From CAZIPE01 sp964541305 (GTDB lineage Bacteria > Patescibacteriota > Saccharimonadia > Saccharimonadales > UBA7683): a stretch of DNA of 64,000 nucleotides. The DNA is taken from assembly GCA_964541305.1 (NCBI GenBank), contig CAZIPE010000005.1, positions 3,752 to 67,751 of the forward strand, written 5' to 3'. Both the position numbers and the translations under genes were made by a program. Below are positions 8,501 to 17,310 of the stretch, piece after piece. The notes under the pieces are model-generated. The model searched no databases, was not told the DNA's origin, and saw only the letters and a program-made list of their open reading frames with translations. Each line of letters opens with the position of its first letter. Positions within the stretch are counted from its first letter, which is position 1.

Positions 8501-11131
8501 AGCATGACCCCGTACGATGGAGACTCATTTTATAGTGGAAAAATTAATGTACTTTCAACAGACACAAATGAGTTTGAAGACTCCATTACCTTCCCAGACG
8601 GTTATTCATCACTGAATGTTCGCGTGAGCAAGGACGGTACGAAGATATTTGCGTTTGCGCAAAAACTAACTTTAACTCCCACCGAGCAATTCTCGGACTA
8701 CCGGTTGCTTGTTATAGATATTAAATCAGCTGAAATACTGTCATCAACCGATTTTGCAGGCACATCATCAACCGTCAATAATCTGATAGGGATTGGGATG
8801 CTTGCTGAATTGTCTGCAGATGAGCAGCGCGTGTATATACAGGGCGAAGATGGACTTAGGATTTATACAATTGATGGGGTATTTCAGAAAATAATCGAAT
8901 TTACACCAAATTTGTACGGAGAAGGTAGCTCCGCAGGGCTACCTCGATTGATTATGGCTGATAATATCGATAGGGCATATCTCATAAGGCCCCACTCCTC
9001 CATTACGATTGATCTTGAAAACAATAATGTAGAAGAGGCTGTTTTGCCAGAGTCTACAACAATACTTACCGCGACTTATGAGCCAAATAGTAAGCTGGGT
9101 GTATCAGTCATGCTAGATAGTGATACAGGACAAGTAACTGCAACGGCCATAAACTTTGGAACTGGAGAAGGGGAGTATGTCTGGACGGCTGAACTCACCA
9201 ATATGCTAGTTGGTCCACAGTCGCTGATTAGCAATGACGGCAAGCAATTAATTATGAGTGCCACCAATCCTATAGAGGGGACGTTCGGCGTAGTTCAAGT
9301 GCGCCTAAGTGACGGGCATGTAGTACCTTACCTTAACGTACCACCACAAGATACTTTGACAGCTATTGCTTCTATGTTGGGAGAGCTTGGCGATGCTGTT
9401 TCATTAAACAAAGATATTACTGAAAGTAAAATATATGCAACGCTCTATTCACCAGTTTTGACAGGGGCAATTGCGACCTACACTAACGATTTTCGTAATA
9501 ACGAAGAAGATTGGGGTCTTATCGCACAACCAGAAGAAGATGAATCATTTCAAATCTATGGAAATTTTGGTGGAGGTAATCGGTCAGCTTCGGTGCCGGG
9601 GGAAACGCTCAGTGCGCAGAGGAGTTTTAAGGTTATTAGCACCGTAAAACCTCCAGTTGTTCCACCAGTTCTTCCCCCTGTCGTAGAAGTAATTATTAAC
9701 CCTCCTACGCCGGTAAAGCCACCATCAATAAAACCTGTTACAGCGGCAGTTGTTGAAAGTAAGCAACGATTTATTGAAGAAGCGGAAAAGGCAGTGCTAA
9801 GTAAGTCTCCATTCTCAGCATTGTTAGCGTCAACACGAGGTTTGTTTGCTCGCATTCCCCTACCAATTATGAAGGCATTGCCATATTTGCTATATTTAAT
9901 AATCTTGGCGCTAGCGGCATATTACCTTTATGAAACACAGAAGCAACTACGTCGCGAAGATAGAATTCGGTCAATTCTTAAGAAGCAAAAGTTGTTGACT
10001 GAAGAAAAACGGAATTTCTTAGAACTCACCAGCCACTATTTGCGCACACCACTTACCTATATTCGTTCAGGTGCCGAAATGGTAGCTCGAAAAGTACAAA
10101 ACAAAGATCTTGAATCAGATCTTTCACAATCCGTTAATCATCTTTCTCTTTTTATAGAGTCACTTGTTGAGGAGGCGGGAGCATCACAAATTAAGACGGT
10201 TGAGGTGCCAGAGAAAGTAGTGTCGCCACTGCTTTCAAAAAACTTTATGTTACCAGCTGCAGGACTAATCGGTACACTCGGCTTGTTCCATATTCTTACT
10301 AGCGGAGCGGTAGGTGTCCGATTTGACAGCGCCACCTATCTCACGCACGTCGTACTGACCATTCTTATACTTCGCATTCTTTATGGGATGCAGAAGAATA
10401 ATAAGCAGGTCAATATTGAAAAAGAACATCTCAAGCAGATACTCGAAACTGAACGTCAACTTGACCTATCTCGTTCTAAGCTTTTGAGTGATGCAGGAGA
10501 ACAGTTGATGGTGCGCACTGAACATATATCCGGCCTGGCGAGCCAACTGACAGATGACGAAACGAGTAAGAAAATCATCCACCAAGGCACCACCCGCCTA
10601 CAAGAACTAGCTCGTACCTTCTCTTTAGTCTCTCACCTAGAATCTAAGGCCATCGGCGGCAAAGCAGAACCCATTGCCGTCCGAGGTCTCGCCGCCGATG
10701 TCATAAAACCCTTCACCTCCACTCTCCAAGAAAAGAACATCAAACTCACCGTCGAAGGCTTTGACCCCGGTGTTACCTTTACCACCAACAAAGCCTTTGC
10801 CCAGCTTACCCTTAAGTCATTAATCCAAAACGCCATTGATGCCAGTAAAGAAGGTACTAGCATCACCATCAAGTGCCTCCACAGCAATGGAAGAATAGCC
10901 TTCCAAGTCATCGACCACGGTGAAGGTATCCCTAAAGAGAAACTCTCCCAACTCTTCAAGCCTTTCATGAGAGTAGGCCCTGTCACTACCTTCAACCGTG
11001 AAGGCATAGGCCTAAGCCTCTTCATCGACCGTCTCATCATGCATGCCCTAGGTGGAGAAGTAGAGATAATGAGTAAACTTAAGGAAGGAACTGTGGCTAC
11101 GCTTTGGTTTAGGGAAAATCCAGCCGTGTAA
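5576..11131 (+). CDS. Giant membrane sensor histidine kinase with two Ig-like/beta-propeller ectodomain modules
   Basis: The 1851-residue protein begins with a signal/anchor near residues 9-35. The exterior part repeats one plan twice: an Ig-like domain (SSPTQNEEINQQTRQITGTA near 45-65; TSPTQNQEVKPGEREITGTA near 900-920) followed by a long stretch of propeller-like repeats with phrases such as LSEDDSHLYAA and ISPDGTRIAIL. A proline-rich stalk (about 1355-1395) leads to a membrane helix (about 1434-1452). Inside, an H-box with HYLRTPL has its His at 1487. Two further membrane helices (about 1555-1576 and 1587-1604) come next, then a helical dimer-like segment and an ATPase domain with NAIDAS (near 1752), DHGEGIPKEK (near 1780) and EGIGLSL (near 1808). 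ATG 5576 is preferred over TTG 5561, which overlaps the TATAAT at 5556-5561. No response regulator is adjacent. Confidence 0.88.
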   Translation: MIKNLRIKHYSYGLLMVLLVGFSLFNVISSLRVARADEGRVSISSPTQNEEINQQTRQITGTAPALKELTVYDGTTKIGTTTSSSGGTWSLEWKNPEPGEHDLKATVADGELYRSDVFSKESVKNHNVNSGQVTQSYDAGLSGTTGVVYDNTLQKTFIINYLAGTISQVNPLSQTVEDSFVYNTDPAPNGLLGGDYAYPIKYNTFCSLDPSVVSVCAYTYSQSTHKLYILDNTKLFIINTQSKTLESSVDVGVPYDGNSYLNQDLGYALYSDPQDAFVYISRRTTRYGPGYIAMAATTRVNLQTKAVDDAWDTSLDSVVTTATGDTYLGTWAYNEPASIKVIRAGSSTAEVLDVGGVCDRGVTQLALSEDDSHLYAACTDGLDALKTAVVSTSDGQLIATEDRTGEFLTFGNLTSQKLVIATTDNTSFQVLNTQTNQLVSSIQPIVGALQKQSLVVDGENEKFYFATIDTSNSLNHLYEVDLNSSGIVNDRTYPLTEFYGVRSARLAGPSRYSFIPTQGNESLHTISLSNGANSKLQEGMGSSGTVLYSDVAKRIFTTSAQLPLGTTNPISVASIVDASYEAKINLPGQYSVVSATLNEEGSVLYVLGVDYTLGGSDNVMKVFSINTANLEITRIYNSLNQYAPGESPIKLRKIVVNGDLLAFAENTGVDNKIEITTLNLENDSAQQVEITEESTADTLYERMIPDVAISPDGTRIAILQNTQYITIHDATTLAEVKKINTFGEQGFAGKGTTLISYDTNETLMAVTSGFMYEMIIDTGTLKYFDVNSGDTVSSVKLSKPTIAGKLSGCFPTDIRKSGTEGYINVDSLCFAFGAENQASAKGFVNVIDQEKKTVVHGKAYAEYGDTTAPISLSIFGYNAGSTIVSSAERQVKVIADAVTITSPTQNQEVKPGEREITGTAPPNGTVDIKVDGTSIGSVESNEYGAWEKQHTFTSDKTYTIKADYSKASNNVLYIPSMTPYDGDSFYSGKINVLSTDTNEFEDSITFPDGYSSLNVRVSKDGTKIFAFAQKLTLTPTEQFSDYRLLVIDIKSAEILSSTDFAGTSSTVNNLIGIGMLAELSADEQRVYIQGEDGLRIYTIDGVFQKIIEFTPNLYGEGSSAGLPRLIMADNIDRAYLIRPHSSITIDLENNNVEEAVLPESTTILTATYEPNSKLGVSVMLDSDTGQVTATAINFGTGEGEYVWTAELTNMLVGPQSLISNDGKQLIMSATNPIEGTFGVVQVRLSDGHVVPYLNVPPQDTLTAIASMLGELGDAVSLNKDITESKIYATLYSPVLTGAIATYTNDFRNNEEDWGLIAQPEEDESFQIYGNFGGGNRSASVPGETLSAQRSFKVISTVKPPVVPPVLPPVVEVIINPPTPVKPPSIKPVTAAVVESKQRFIEEAEKAVLSKSPFSALLASTRGLFARIPLPIMKALPYLLYLIILALAAYYLYETQKQLRREDRIRSILKKQKLLTEEKRNFLELTSHYLRTPLTYIRSGAEMVARKVQNKDLESDLSQSVNHLSLFIESLVEEAGASQIKTVEVPEKVVSPLLSKNFMLPAAGLIGTLGLFHILTSGAVGVRFDSATYLTHVVLTILILRILYGMQKNNKQVNIEKEHLKQILETERQLDLSRSKLLSDAGEQLMVRTEHISGLASQLTDDETSKKIIHQGTTRLQELARTFSLVSHLESKAIGGKAEPIAVRGLAADVIKPFTSTLQEKNIKLTVEGFDPGVTFTTNKAFAQLTLKSLIQNAIDASKEGTSITIKCLHSNGRIAFQVIDHGEGIPKEKLSQLFKPFMRVGPVTTFNREGIGLSLFIDRLIMHALGGEVEIMSKLKEGTVATLWFRENPAV

Positions 11132-11152
11132 TCTGTTACAATAAAAAGCAAT

Positions 11153-11229
11153 GGGGCTGTAGCTCAGTTGGCTAGAGTGCTTCCATGGCATGGAAGAGGT
11201 CCAGGGTTCGAGTCCCTGTAGCTCCACCA
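11153..11229 (+). tRNA. tRNA-Ala (anticodon GGC)
   Basis: The cloverleaf folds by eye. The acceptor strands are GGGGCTG and TAGCTCC, with two G-U pairs. The D arm starts GCTC. The anticodon stem CTTCC/GGAAG encloses the loop ATGGCAT, giving anticodon GGC. The T arm is CAGGG-TTCGAGT-CCCTG. Discriminator A and CCA are encoded. A TACAAT preceded by TG (11137-11142) is a suitable promoter, and murF starts eight bases after the tRNA. Confidence 0.97.
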
Positions 11230-11236
11230 AATTATT

Positions 11237-12508
11237 ATGAAAAAGTATTTCAAACAAATTATCCTTCGCATTCTGTGGTGGCAGGTAAATCGCTTACGAG
11301 CCAGGCATAATCCAATCGTTGTTGCTGTTGCGGGTAGCGTCGGGAAGACCAGCACTAAGGCTGCAATTGCAAAAGTTTTAGGTCAGAAATATCGTGTTCA
11401 GTGGCAAGATGGGAACTTTAACGATGTCGTGAGTGTTCCGTATATATTCTTCGGTGCTTCACCAAGCCATATTATTAACCCTTTTGCTTGGCTTAAATAC
11501 TTTTTTTCTGCCGAAAAGGCAATTTGGGGATCATATAACTATGACGTAGTTGTTGTTGAGTTGGGCACTGACAAGCCAGGTGATATGAGGGACTTCAAAA
11601 AATTCTTAAAGGTGGATTATGGTATCTTGACAGCGATAACACCGGAACATATGGCAAACTTCGGCAGCATGGATGACGTGGCTCGCGAAGAGCTAGTCCT
11701 TGCCGATATATCTGAAAAACTGATTGTTAGTAGCGATAGTATCCCCAATAAATATCTCAGCATTCTTGATGCGATAACCGTTTCTACAAAAGCTGGTGAT
11801 TGTGTAGTAAAAATAAAATCGCTTACAAGTGATATGCGACGCCCCGTTTCATGTGCATTTACTAAAAGTAGAACTTTAGACTTCAACTCGGCTCTCATCG
11901 GAAAGCACAGTATATTAGCTCAGGCGCTCGCGCTGGTCGTCGCCAAGCAATTAGATGTTTCTGACACTCAAATCATAAAAGGTATTGAGAGCATACGCGC
12001 ATTTCCGGGTAGGATGCAAGTTCTTAAGGGTAAGAACGGTAGCGTATTGATTGATGATACCTATAATGCAAGTCCCGAAGCCGTCAAGGCCGCACTCGAC
12101 ACGCTATATGAGGTTTCATCAAAGCACAAAATTGCTGTATTGGGCCAGATGAATGAACTCGGTTCCCACAGCGAGGCTTTGCATCAGGAAGTGGGTGAAT
12201 ACATTAAGCCGAAGGAACTTGATGTACTCATTACTCTAGGCGCAGATTCTAATAATTATCTCGCAAAGCAAGCAGAAGTATCTGGTTGCAAAGTTGTAAG
12301 ATGTAGCTCACCTTATCAAGCTGGAAATGAGGTCTTGCCGTTACTAGATAGTGAAACAGTAGTTTTGTTAAAAGGGTCGCAAAACGGAGTATTCACAGAA
12401 GAAGCAACGAAAATATTGCTCGCTAACCTAGAGGATTCTAAGAAACTTGTCCGTCAATCTAAAGAATGGCTAAAAATCAAGAGAAACCAGTTCAAGGATT
12501 TAATTTGA
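11237..12508 (+). CDS. murF: MurF-type Mur ligase (UDP-MurNAc-tripeptide:D-Ala-D-Ala ligase)
   Basis: The protein is an ATP-dependent Mur ligase expected to add D-Ala-D-Ala to the peptidoglycan precursor in the cytoplasm. The ATP loop GSVGKTST is at residues 33-40, the central-domain strand VVVVELGTDKPGDM is near 96-109, and the C-terminal Mur signature DDTYNASPEAV is near 272. At 423 residues it is slightly shorter than typical MurF because the N-terminal substrate domain is reduced; the first 20 residues are instead basic and hydrophobic. The overlapping ddl gene, which makes its substrate D-Ala-D-Ala, favours MurF over MurC/D/E. Confidence 0.88.
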   Translation: MKKYFKQIILRILWWQVNRLRARHNPIVVAVAGSVGKTSTKAAIAKVLGQKYRVQWQDGNFNDVVSVPYIFFGASPSHIINPFAWLKYFFSAEKAIWGSYNYDVVVVELGTDKPGDMRDFKKFLKVDYGILTAITPEHMANFGSMDDVAREELVLADISEKLIVSSDSIPNKYLSILDAITVSTKAGDCVVKIKSLTSDMRRPVSCAFTKSRTLDFNSALIGKHSILAQALALVVAKQLDVSDTQIIKGIESIRAFPGRMQVLKGKNGSVLIDDTYNASPEAVKAALDTLYEVSSKHKIAVLGQMNELGSHSEALHQEVGEYIKPKELDVLITLGADSNNYLAKQAEVSGCKVVRCSSPYQAGNEVLPLLDSETVVLLKGSQNGVFTEEATKILLANLEDSKKLVRQSKEWLKIKRNQFKDLI

Positions 12509-13410
12509 GAGTACTTGTTATTGGGGGCGGAATATCTGATGAGCGAGAGGTATCTCTGAGATCCGCCAGTTCAATTTTAAAAGGCGCTCTGCGGGCGGGG
12601 CACGATGCGCAATTTTACGATTGGGATGGCTCAGATAAGTGGTTGAGTGAGAATGTAGGATCATTTGACGTTGTCTTACCGATTTTACATGGTAAAGGCG
12701 GGGAAGATGGAGGGATTCAGTCTTTGCTAGAATCGCTTGCTGCACGTTTTCTTGGATCGGTGTCTGGTGTTGCTAAGCAGTGTTTCGATAAGCAATCTAC
12801 GAGGGAGAAGGTGACAGACTTCGGGTATGCCGTTGCAAAAGGAGAAGTACTTGACTATAAAAAATATCTGAAAAGTAGTTTTCTGACAATCCCTCATGTG
12901 ATAAAGCCTATTATGGGAGGCTCAAGTATACACACACATATTCTAAAAAACACTGATAAATATGATCCAGAAGAAATTCGTAAAAGCTTTGATATATACC
13001 AAAACTTGTTAGTAGAAGAATATATTGATGGATCAGAAATAACCATGGCAGTTTTGGATGGCATAAATCTGCCGGTGATTGAAATAATTCCGCCCGAAGG
13101 ACAGCTTTTTGATTATGAAAATAAATACAATGGTGCGACCACTGAACTGTGTCCTCCAAAAAACATCAGTATTGAATTACAAAACGAAGCAATACGTATG
13201 GCAAAGGATATTCATGCAAGACTTGGTTGCCGACACATTACAAGAACGGATGTGATGGTTAGAGACGGCAAGCTTTACTTCCTTGAAATAAATGTCATGC
13301 CCGGATTAACCGACCAAAGTCTGTACCCCAAGGCAGCAAAAGCAGTCGGTTTGGATTTTCCACAACTGGTCGATAAATTTATACAGCTCACCATTGAGGG
13401 GGTATACTAA
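12466..13410 (+). CDS. ddl: D-alanine--D-alanine ligase
   Basis: Ddl joins two D-alanines using ATP, feeding MurF. The sequence shows the N-terminal GGGISDEREVSLRSA with the catalytic Glu, HGKGGEDGG near residue 75, the ATP-grasp segment EEYIDGSEITMAVL near 184-197 and the metal-binding end FLEINVMPGLTDQS near residue 274. Two starts are possible. ATG 12466 lies 43 bases inside murF. TTG 12505 overlaps the murF stop by four bases, follows an AAGGAT site and matches the usual family N-terminus better. The gene is translationally coupled to murF either way. Confidence 0.93.
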   Translation: MAKNQEKPVQGFNLRVLVIGGGISDEREVSLRSASSILKGALRAGHDAQFYDWDGSDKWLSENVGSFDVVLPILHGKGGEDGGIQSLLESLAARFLGSVSGVAKQCFDKQSTREKVTDFGYAVAKGEVLDYKKYLKSSFLTIPHVIKPIMGGSSIHTHILKNTDKYDPEEIRKSFDIYQNLLVEEYIDGSEITMAVLDGINLPVIEIIPPEGQLFDYENKYNGATTELCPPKNISIELQNEAIRMAKDIHARLGCRHITRTDVMVRDGKLYFLEINVMPGLTDQSLYPKAAKAVGLDFPQLVDKFIQLTIEGVY

Positions 13411-13414
13411 TAAT

Positions 13415-14350
13415 ATGGATTCTCTCGACTACACTACGCTAGAAGTATATTTTAACCATGCGTTTGTGCCATATGCTGAGGCGAATGTGAGTATTGCGAG
13501 TTCCTCGGTTTTGTATGGTCTCACTGTATACACGGTTTTTAGCGTTAATTGGAACGAGGAAACGCAGACAGCATATATTTTTAGGCTTGAAGAGCATTTC
13601 AAGCGCTTGGTCAACTCGGCACGTATTATGGATTTCGGCCAGTTTATTGATGAGTGGGACTTCAAAAAATTTAAAGCTATTATGATTGATTTGATAAAAC
13701 GAAATAATATAAAACAGGATGTTCTTGTGAGGGTTGCGGTGTATATAGATGAAACCGTAGCGGGCACAAAGATTCATGGCTTAAAGAACAGTGTAAGCGC
13801 CTATATTTACCCATTAGGGGAGATCCTTCCCTTATCCGGCATCAATGCCTGTGTTTCTAGTTGGGTGAGAACTCAAGATAATGCAATGCCTTCACGAGCA
13901 AAAATAAATGGCAGCTATATTAACGCGAGTCTTATGAAGAACGAAGCGATTTTAAATGGGTACGATGAGGCTATAGCACTTGATCATAATGGCCACGTTG
14001 CGGAAGGCACTGTTGCAAATCTGTTTATCGTGCGCGGTAACACATTAATTACGCCCGACAACTCCACGGACATTCTTGAGGGTATAACTAGAAGTTCAAT
14101 TTTTGAGCTTGCTCATGAGATGGGGATAAAGTGCCATCAACGAGCAGTTGATCGGTCAGAACTGTATATAGCCGACGAAGCCTTTATGTGTGGGAGCAGT
14201 GCAAGAGTTACGCCAATACTCTCTATTGATCGTCGTCTAATCGCGGATGGAGAAATTGGTCCTGTAACACATACTCTTATGGAACGCTACAAAGCTGTGC
14301 AACGTGGTCAAGACGAAAATGTGCATGATTGGTTAACACCAATAGAGTAA
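13415..14350 (+). CDS. Class IV aminotransferase (IlvE/D-amino-acid transaminase family)
   Basis: This PLP-dependent fold-type IV transaminase has the lysine region SRAKINGSYINAS (Schiff-base Lys near residue 156), then DEAIALDHNGHVAEGTVANL and LEGITRSSI. The tail GPVTHTLMERYKAVQRG resembles branched-chain aminotransferase IlvE. D-alanine transaminase belongs to the same fold. Because it follows murF and ddl, a role in D-Ala or D-Glu supply is possible, but this is inference from context. ATG 13415 is preferred: a TATACT (13403-13408) inside the 3' end of ddl lies six bases upstream, giving a leaderless start. The alternative TTG is at 13394. Confidence 0.85.
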   Translation: MDSLDYTTLEVYFNHAFVPYAEANVSIASSSVLYGLTVYTVFSVNWNEETQTAYIFRLEEHFKRLVNSARIMDFGQFIDEWDFKKFKAIMIDLIKRNNIKQDVLVRVAVYIDETVAGTKIHGLKNSVSAYIYPLGEILPLSGINACVSSWVRTQDNAMPSRAKINGSYINASLMKNEAILNGYDEAIALDHNGHVAEGTVANLFIVRGNTLITPDNSTDILEGITRSSIFELAHEMGIKCHQRAVDRSELYIADEAFMCGSSARVTPILSIDRRLIADGEIGPVTHTLMERYKAVQRGQDENVHDWLTPIE

Positions 14351-14430
14351 AGAACGTTATTAACTGTTCAAAACAAGTTTTTACTTAAACCATAGAAATC
14401 ATCGGACTATCATCTGATACAATAGAGGTC

Positions 14431-16884
14431 ATGAAACGATATAACCCGAGTGAAATTGAGCCAAAGTGGCAAAAATGGTGGATAGAAAACAATACGTATA
14501 CCGTAGAAATCAATAGTAATAAACCAAAATATATGGCTAGCGGTATGTTTAACTATCCAAGCGGAGACGGTATTCACCTCGGACACGCATATACCTTTAC
14601 GATTCCTGATGTGCACGCGCGGTTCAAGCGCCAACAAGGATATGAGAGTTTAAATCCTGTGGGTTGGGATGCTTTTGGACTACCTGCAGAGAACTACGCA
14701 ATCAAGATGGGTATTTCTCCGCAAAAAAGTATGGCAAGTATAATTCCAAACTATAGGAAGCAGTATACGGCTATGGGCTGGGGAGTTGATTGGGCTAAAG
14801 AAATAAATTCATCAGAACCCCTTTACTACAAATGGACACAGTGGATTTTCAGTCAGATGTATAGGAATGGACTCGCCTATCAAGATTCACGCATGCAGTG
14901 GTGGTGTGAGCAGTGTCAGACAGTACTAGCCAACGAGCAGGTAGACGCAAATGGAAAATGCTGGCGACACGATAAAGCCCCAGACCCCGTAATTGAGAAA
15001 AAAGAGGTTAAGCAATGGTTCTTCAAAATTACCGAATATGCTGACGAATTACTTGAGGCTGTCGACGATCTCAATTGGACTGAAAGTGTTAAGCTGGCTC
15101 AAAAGAACTGGATTGGCCGTAGCATTGGTGCGGAGATAGACTTTAACGTTAAGAATTCTGATGACAAAATTACCGTATTTACCACACGTCCCGATACATT
15201 GTTCGGTGCAACATTCTTAGTGCTTGCACCCGAAAGTGAGTTGCTCGAGTCGATTGTATCTCGTGACCAGAAAGAGGTTGTCGATAAATACATTAAAGAG
15301 ACCGCCAAGAAAACTGAAGTTGAGCGTCAAGTTGCTAAAGAAAAAACAGGATTATTCAGCGGTGCTTACGCTATTAACCCTGTGAATAATGAAGAGATTC
15401 CAATCTGGGTAGCAGATTATGTATTAGCAGGTTATGGCACCGGTGCGATTATGGCAGTACCCGCACACGATGAGCGTGATAATGAGTTTGCTCAAAAATA
15501 TGAACTTTCAATTGTTCGGGTCGTGAAAAATGATACTGCTGATGATGAATGTACTCATGACGAGGGAATTATGATCAACTCGAGCATTTACAATGACATG
15601 AAGTCAGATGAGGTGCGAGAGAAGATAGTGGCAGATCTTGAAAAGAAGGGACTAGCTAGGGAAAAAGTTAATTATAAGATGCGGGACTGGTCAGTTTCGC
15701 GTCAGCGTTATTGGGGCGCACCAATCCCGATTGTTAATTGTGATGATTGTGGGCCGGTCTTAATTTCTGACGAAGAATTGCCTGTAGTGTTACCTGAACT
15801 CACCGACTTTCAGCCTAGTGGTGATGGGCGTAGTGCATTGGCGCGAGCTACAGAATGGCTAAAGGTGGATTGCCCGAAGTGTGGTAAACCAGCAGAGCGA
15901 GAAACTGATACCCTTGATACTTATATTTGTAGTAGCTGGTATCTTTACAGATATATCGATTCTAAAAATACTGAGAAGATTTTTAATAGCGAACTTGTAA
16001 ATAAATGGTTCCCAGTGGATTTTTATGATGGCGCCGACCACGCTACGGCACACCTACTTTACGCTCGTTTTATTGGCAGATTTTTCAACAAAATTGGTAT
16101 AGTTGATAACCCTGAACCATTAAAGCAAATGTTATATCATGGTAAGGTTCTCGGTTCGGACGGATCTCACTTTTCTAAATCGGCAGGTAATGGTATCGAT
16201 CCGCTTGAGATTATTAATAGTGGCTATGGAGCTGACGCGCTAAGAGTTTATCTTATGTTTGCTGCTCCTGCAGGATTTAATATCCGATGGGATCCCCAGG
16301 GGGTGCCGGGAGCGCATAGATTCCTTTCTCGGCTCTGGACGCTGATTCAGGAATACCTTGATCCGAAAACTCAAAAAGTGACCAGTAAAACATATAGTAC
16401 CGATGAACTTGTTCGAGAAACTCACAAAACTATCAAAAAAGTTACCGAAGATATTGAAGAAAATCGCTATAACACCGCCATAGCAACCCTAATGGCTATA
16501 GTAAATTCGCTGTATAAATTTAAAAACACCATACCTTTTAAAGACGCATCATGGCGTGAGTCGCTCGAAACGGTAATTTCACTGACTGCGCCGTTTGCGC
16601 CGCACATAGCTGAAGAGTTATGGCAACAGCTAGGCCATAAAACTAGCGTGCATAGTGATAGTTGGCCACAATGGGATAAGGCTCAACTTACTTCAGATAC
16701 CATGAAGATTGTAGTACAGGTGAATGGAAAAGTTCGCGCTACTATTGAGCTTTCAGCAGATGCGAGCGAAGAAGAGGTCATTCGCGCTGCTCGAGAAAAT
16801 GAAAAAGTTGCCGAATTTATATCCGGCAACTCGGTAAAAAAATCAATTTACGTTCCAAAAAAACTTGTGAACTTCGTTATCTAA
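14431..16884 (+). CDS. leuS: Leucyl-tRNA synthetase with divergent KMSKS loop
   Basis: LeuRS charges tRNA-Leu. The 817-residue protein has the class I HIGH motif as HLGH (49-52), the WGAPIPI core, a CP1 editing domain with TTRPDTLFGATF and GTGAIMAVPAHDERD (editing Asp present), and the ASWRESLETVISLTAPFAPH anticodon-binding region. The KMSKS loop is HFSKS (about 580-584), so the first lysine is His while the second lysine is kept. A TACAAT at 14418-14423 lies seven bases before the ATG and there is no Shine-Dalgarno, so a leaderless mRNA is likely. The 3' end overlaps the convergent gene by eight bases. Confidence 0.97.
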   Translation: MKRYNPSEIEPKWQKWWIENNTYTVEINSNKPKYMASGMFNYPSGDGIHLGHAYTFTIPDVHARFKRQQGYESLNPVGWDAFGLPAENYAIKMGISPQKSMASIIPNYRKQYTAMGWGVDWAKEINSSEPLYYKWTQWIFSQMYRNGLAYQDSRMQWWCEQCQTVLANEQVDANGKCWRHDKAPDPVIEKKEVKQWFFKITEYADELLEAVDDLNWTESVKLAQKNWIGRSIGAEIDFNVKNSDDKITVFTTRPDTLFGATFLVLAPESELLESIVSRDQKEVVDKYIKETAKKTEVERQVAKEKTGLFSGAYAINPVNNEEIPIWVADYVLAGYGTGAIMAVPAHDERDNEFAQKYELSIVRVVKNDTADDECTHDEGIMINSSIYNDMKSDEVREKIVADLEKKGLAREKVNYKMRDWSVSRQRYWGAPIPIVNCDDCGPVLISDEELPVVLPELTDFQPSGDGRSALARATEWLKVDCPKCGKPAERETDTLDTYICSSWYLYRYIDSKNTEKIFNSELVNKWFPVDFYDGADHATAHLLYARFIGRFFNKIGIVDNPEPLKQMLYHGKVLGSDGSHFSKSAGNGIDPLEIINSGYGADALRVYLMFAAPAGFNIRWDPQGVPGAHRFLSRLWTLIQEYLDPKTQKVTSKTYSTDELVRETHKTIKKVTEDIEENRYNTAIATLMAIVNSLYKFKNTIPFKDASWRESLETVISLTAPFAPHIAEELWQQLGHKTSVHSDSWPQWDKAQLTSDTMKIVVQVNGKVRATIELSADASEEEVIRAARENEKVAEFISGNSVKKSIYVPKKLVNFVI

Positions 16885-17302
16885 AAGGGTATATGACAGT
16901 AGACTCACCCAATTCTTCTGAGCGCCGTCTAGCTTCACTTAATACTTGATCTTTAGGGTCCTGCCTCTGAGAAAATGCGTCATCAATTCGGTCTGCAATA
17001 CGAGCAACGGGTTCACATAGGTCAACTATTTTGTTACCAAAGCGTCGTACGCGACTGTTTTGCCAAAGCTCACTTTCGTCCAAACTTTCTTTAACATGTG
17101 CGGGAAGTGCAGCCACAAGCTTGACGCACCCCATCCCTAGTTCATGAAGCATCGTGGGGATTGTGCGCTCTGGCAATTCCTGGGGTGAGTCATTAGCTGC
17201 GTGTTCATTATTGTTGTCATTAACTTTTTGAACAACTCGACCCAAGCCTTCTAAGTAGGTTTTGCGTGCTGCAATTCTTTCAATATCTTTCTTTTCACTC
17301 AT
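16877..17302 (-). CDS. Hypothetical soluble helical protein
   Basis: The protein of about 141 residues is hydrophilic and mostly helical, with no membrane segment and no motif I recognise. It contains a polar linker (VNDNNNEHAANDSPQ) between two helical regions. ATG 17302 is chosen over TTG 17320 because it follows the LysM gene stop by eight bases, and the two are probably co-transcribed. Its 3' end overlaps leuS by eight bases in convergent orientation. Confidence 0.6.
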   Translation of the reverse strand: MSEKKDIERIAARKTYLEGLGRVVQKVNDNNNEHAANDSPQELPERTIPTMLHELGMGCVKLVAALPAHVKESLDESELWQNSRVRRFGNKIVDLCEPVARIADRIDDAFSQRQDPKDQVLSEARRRSEELGESTVIYPFR

Positions 17303-17310
17303 ATCTTTGT

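Noticed and set aside
10633..11151. Long minus-strand frame opposite the kinase ATPase domain
   Set aside because: It mirrors C-rich codons of the sense strand and has no recognisable domain.
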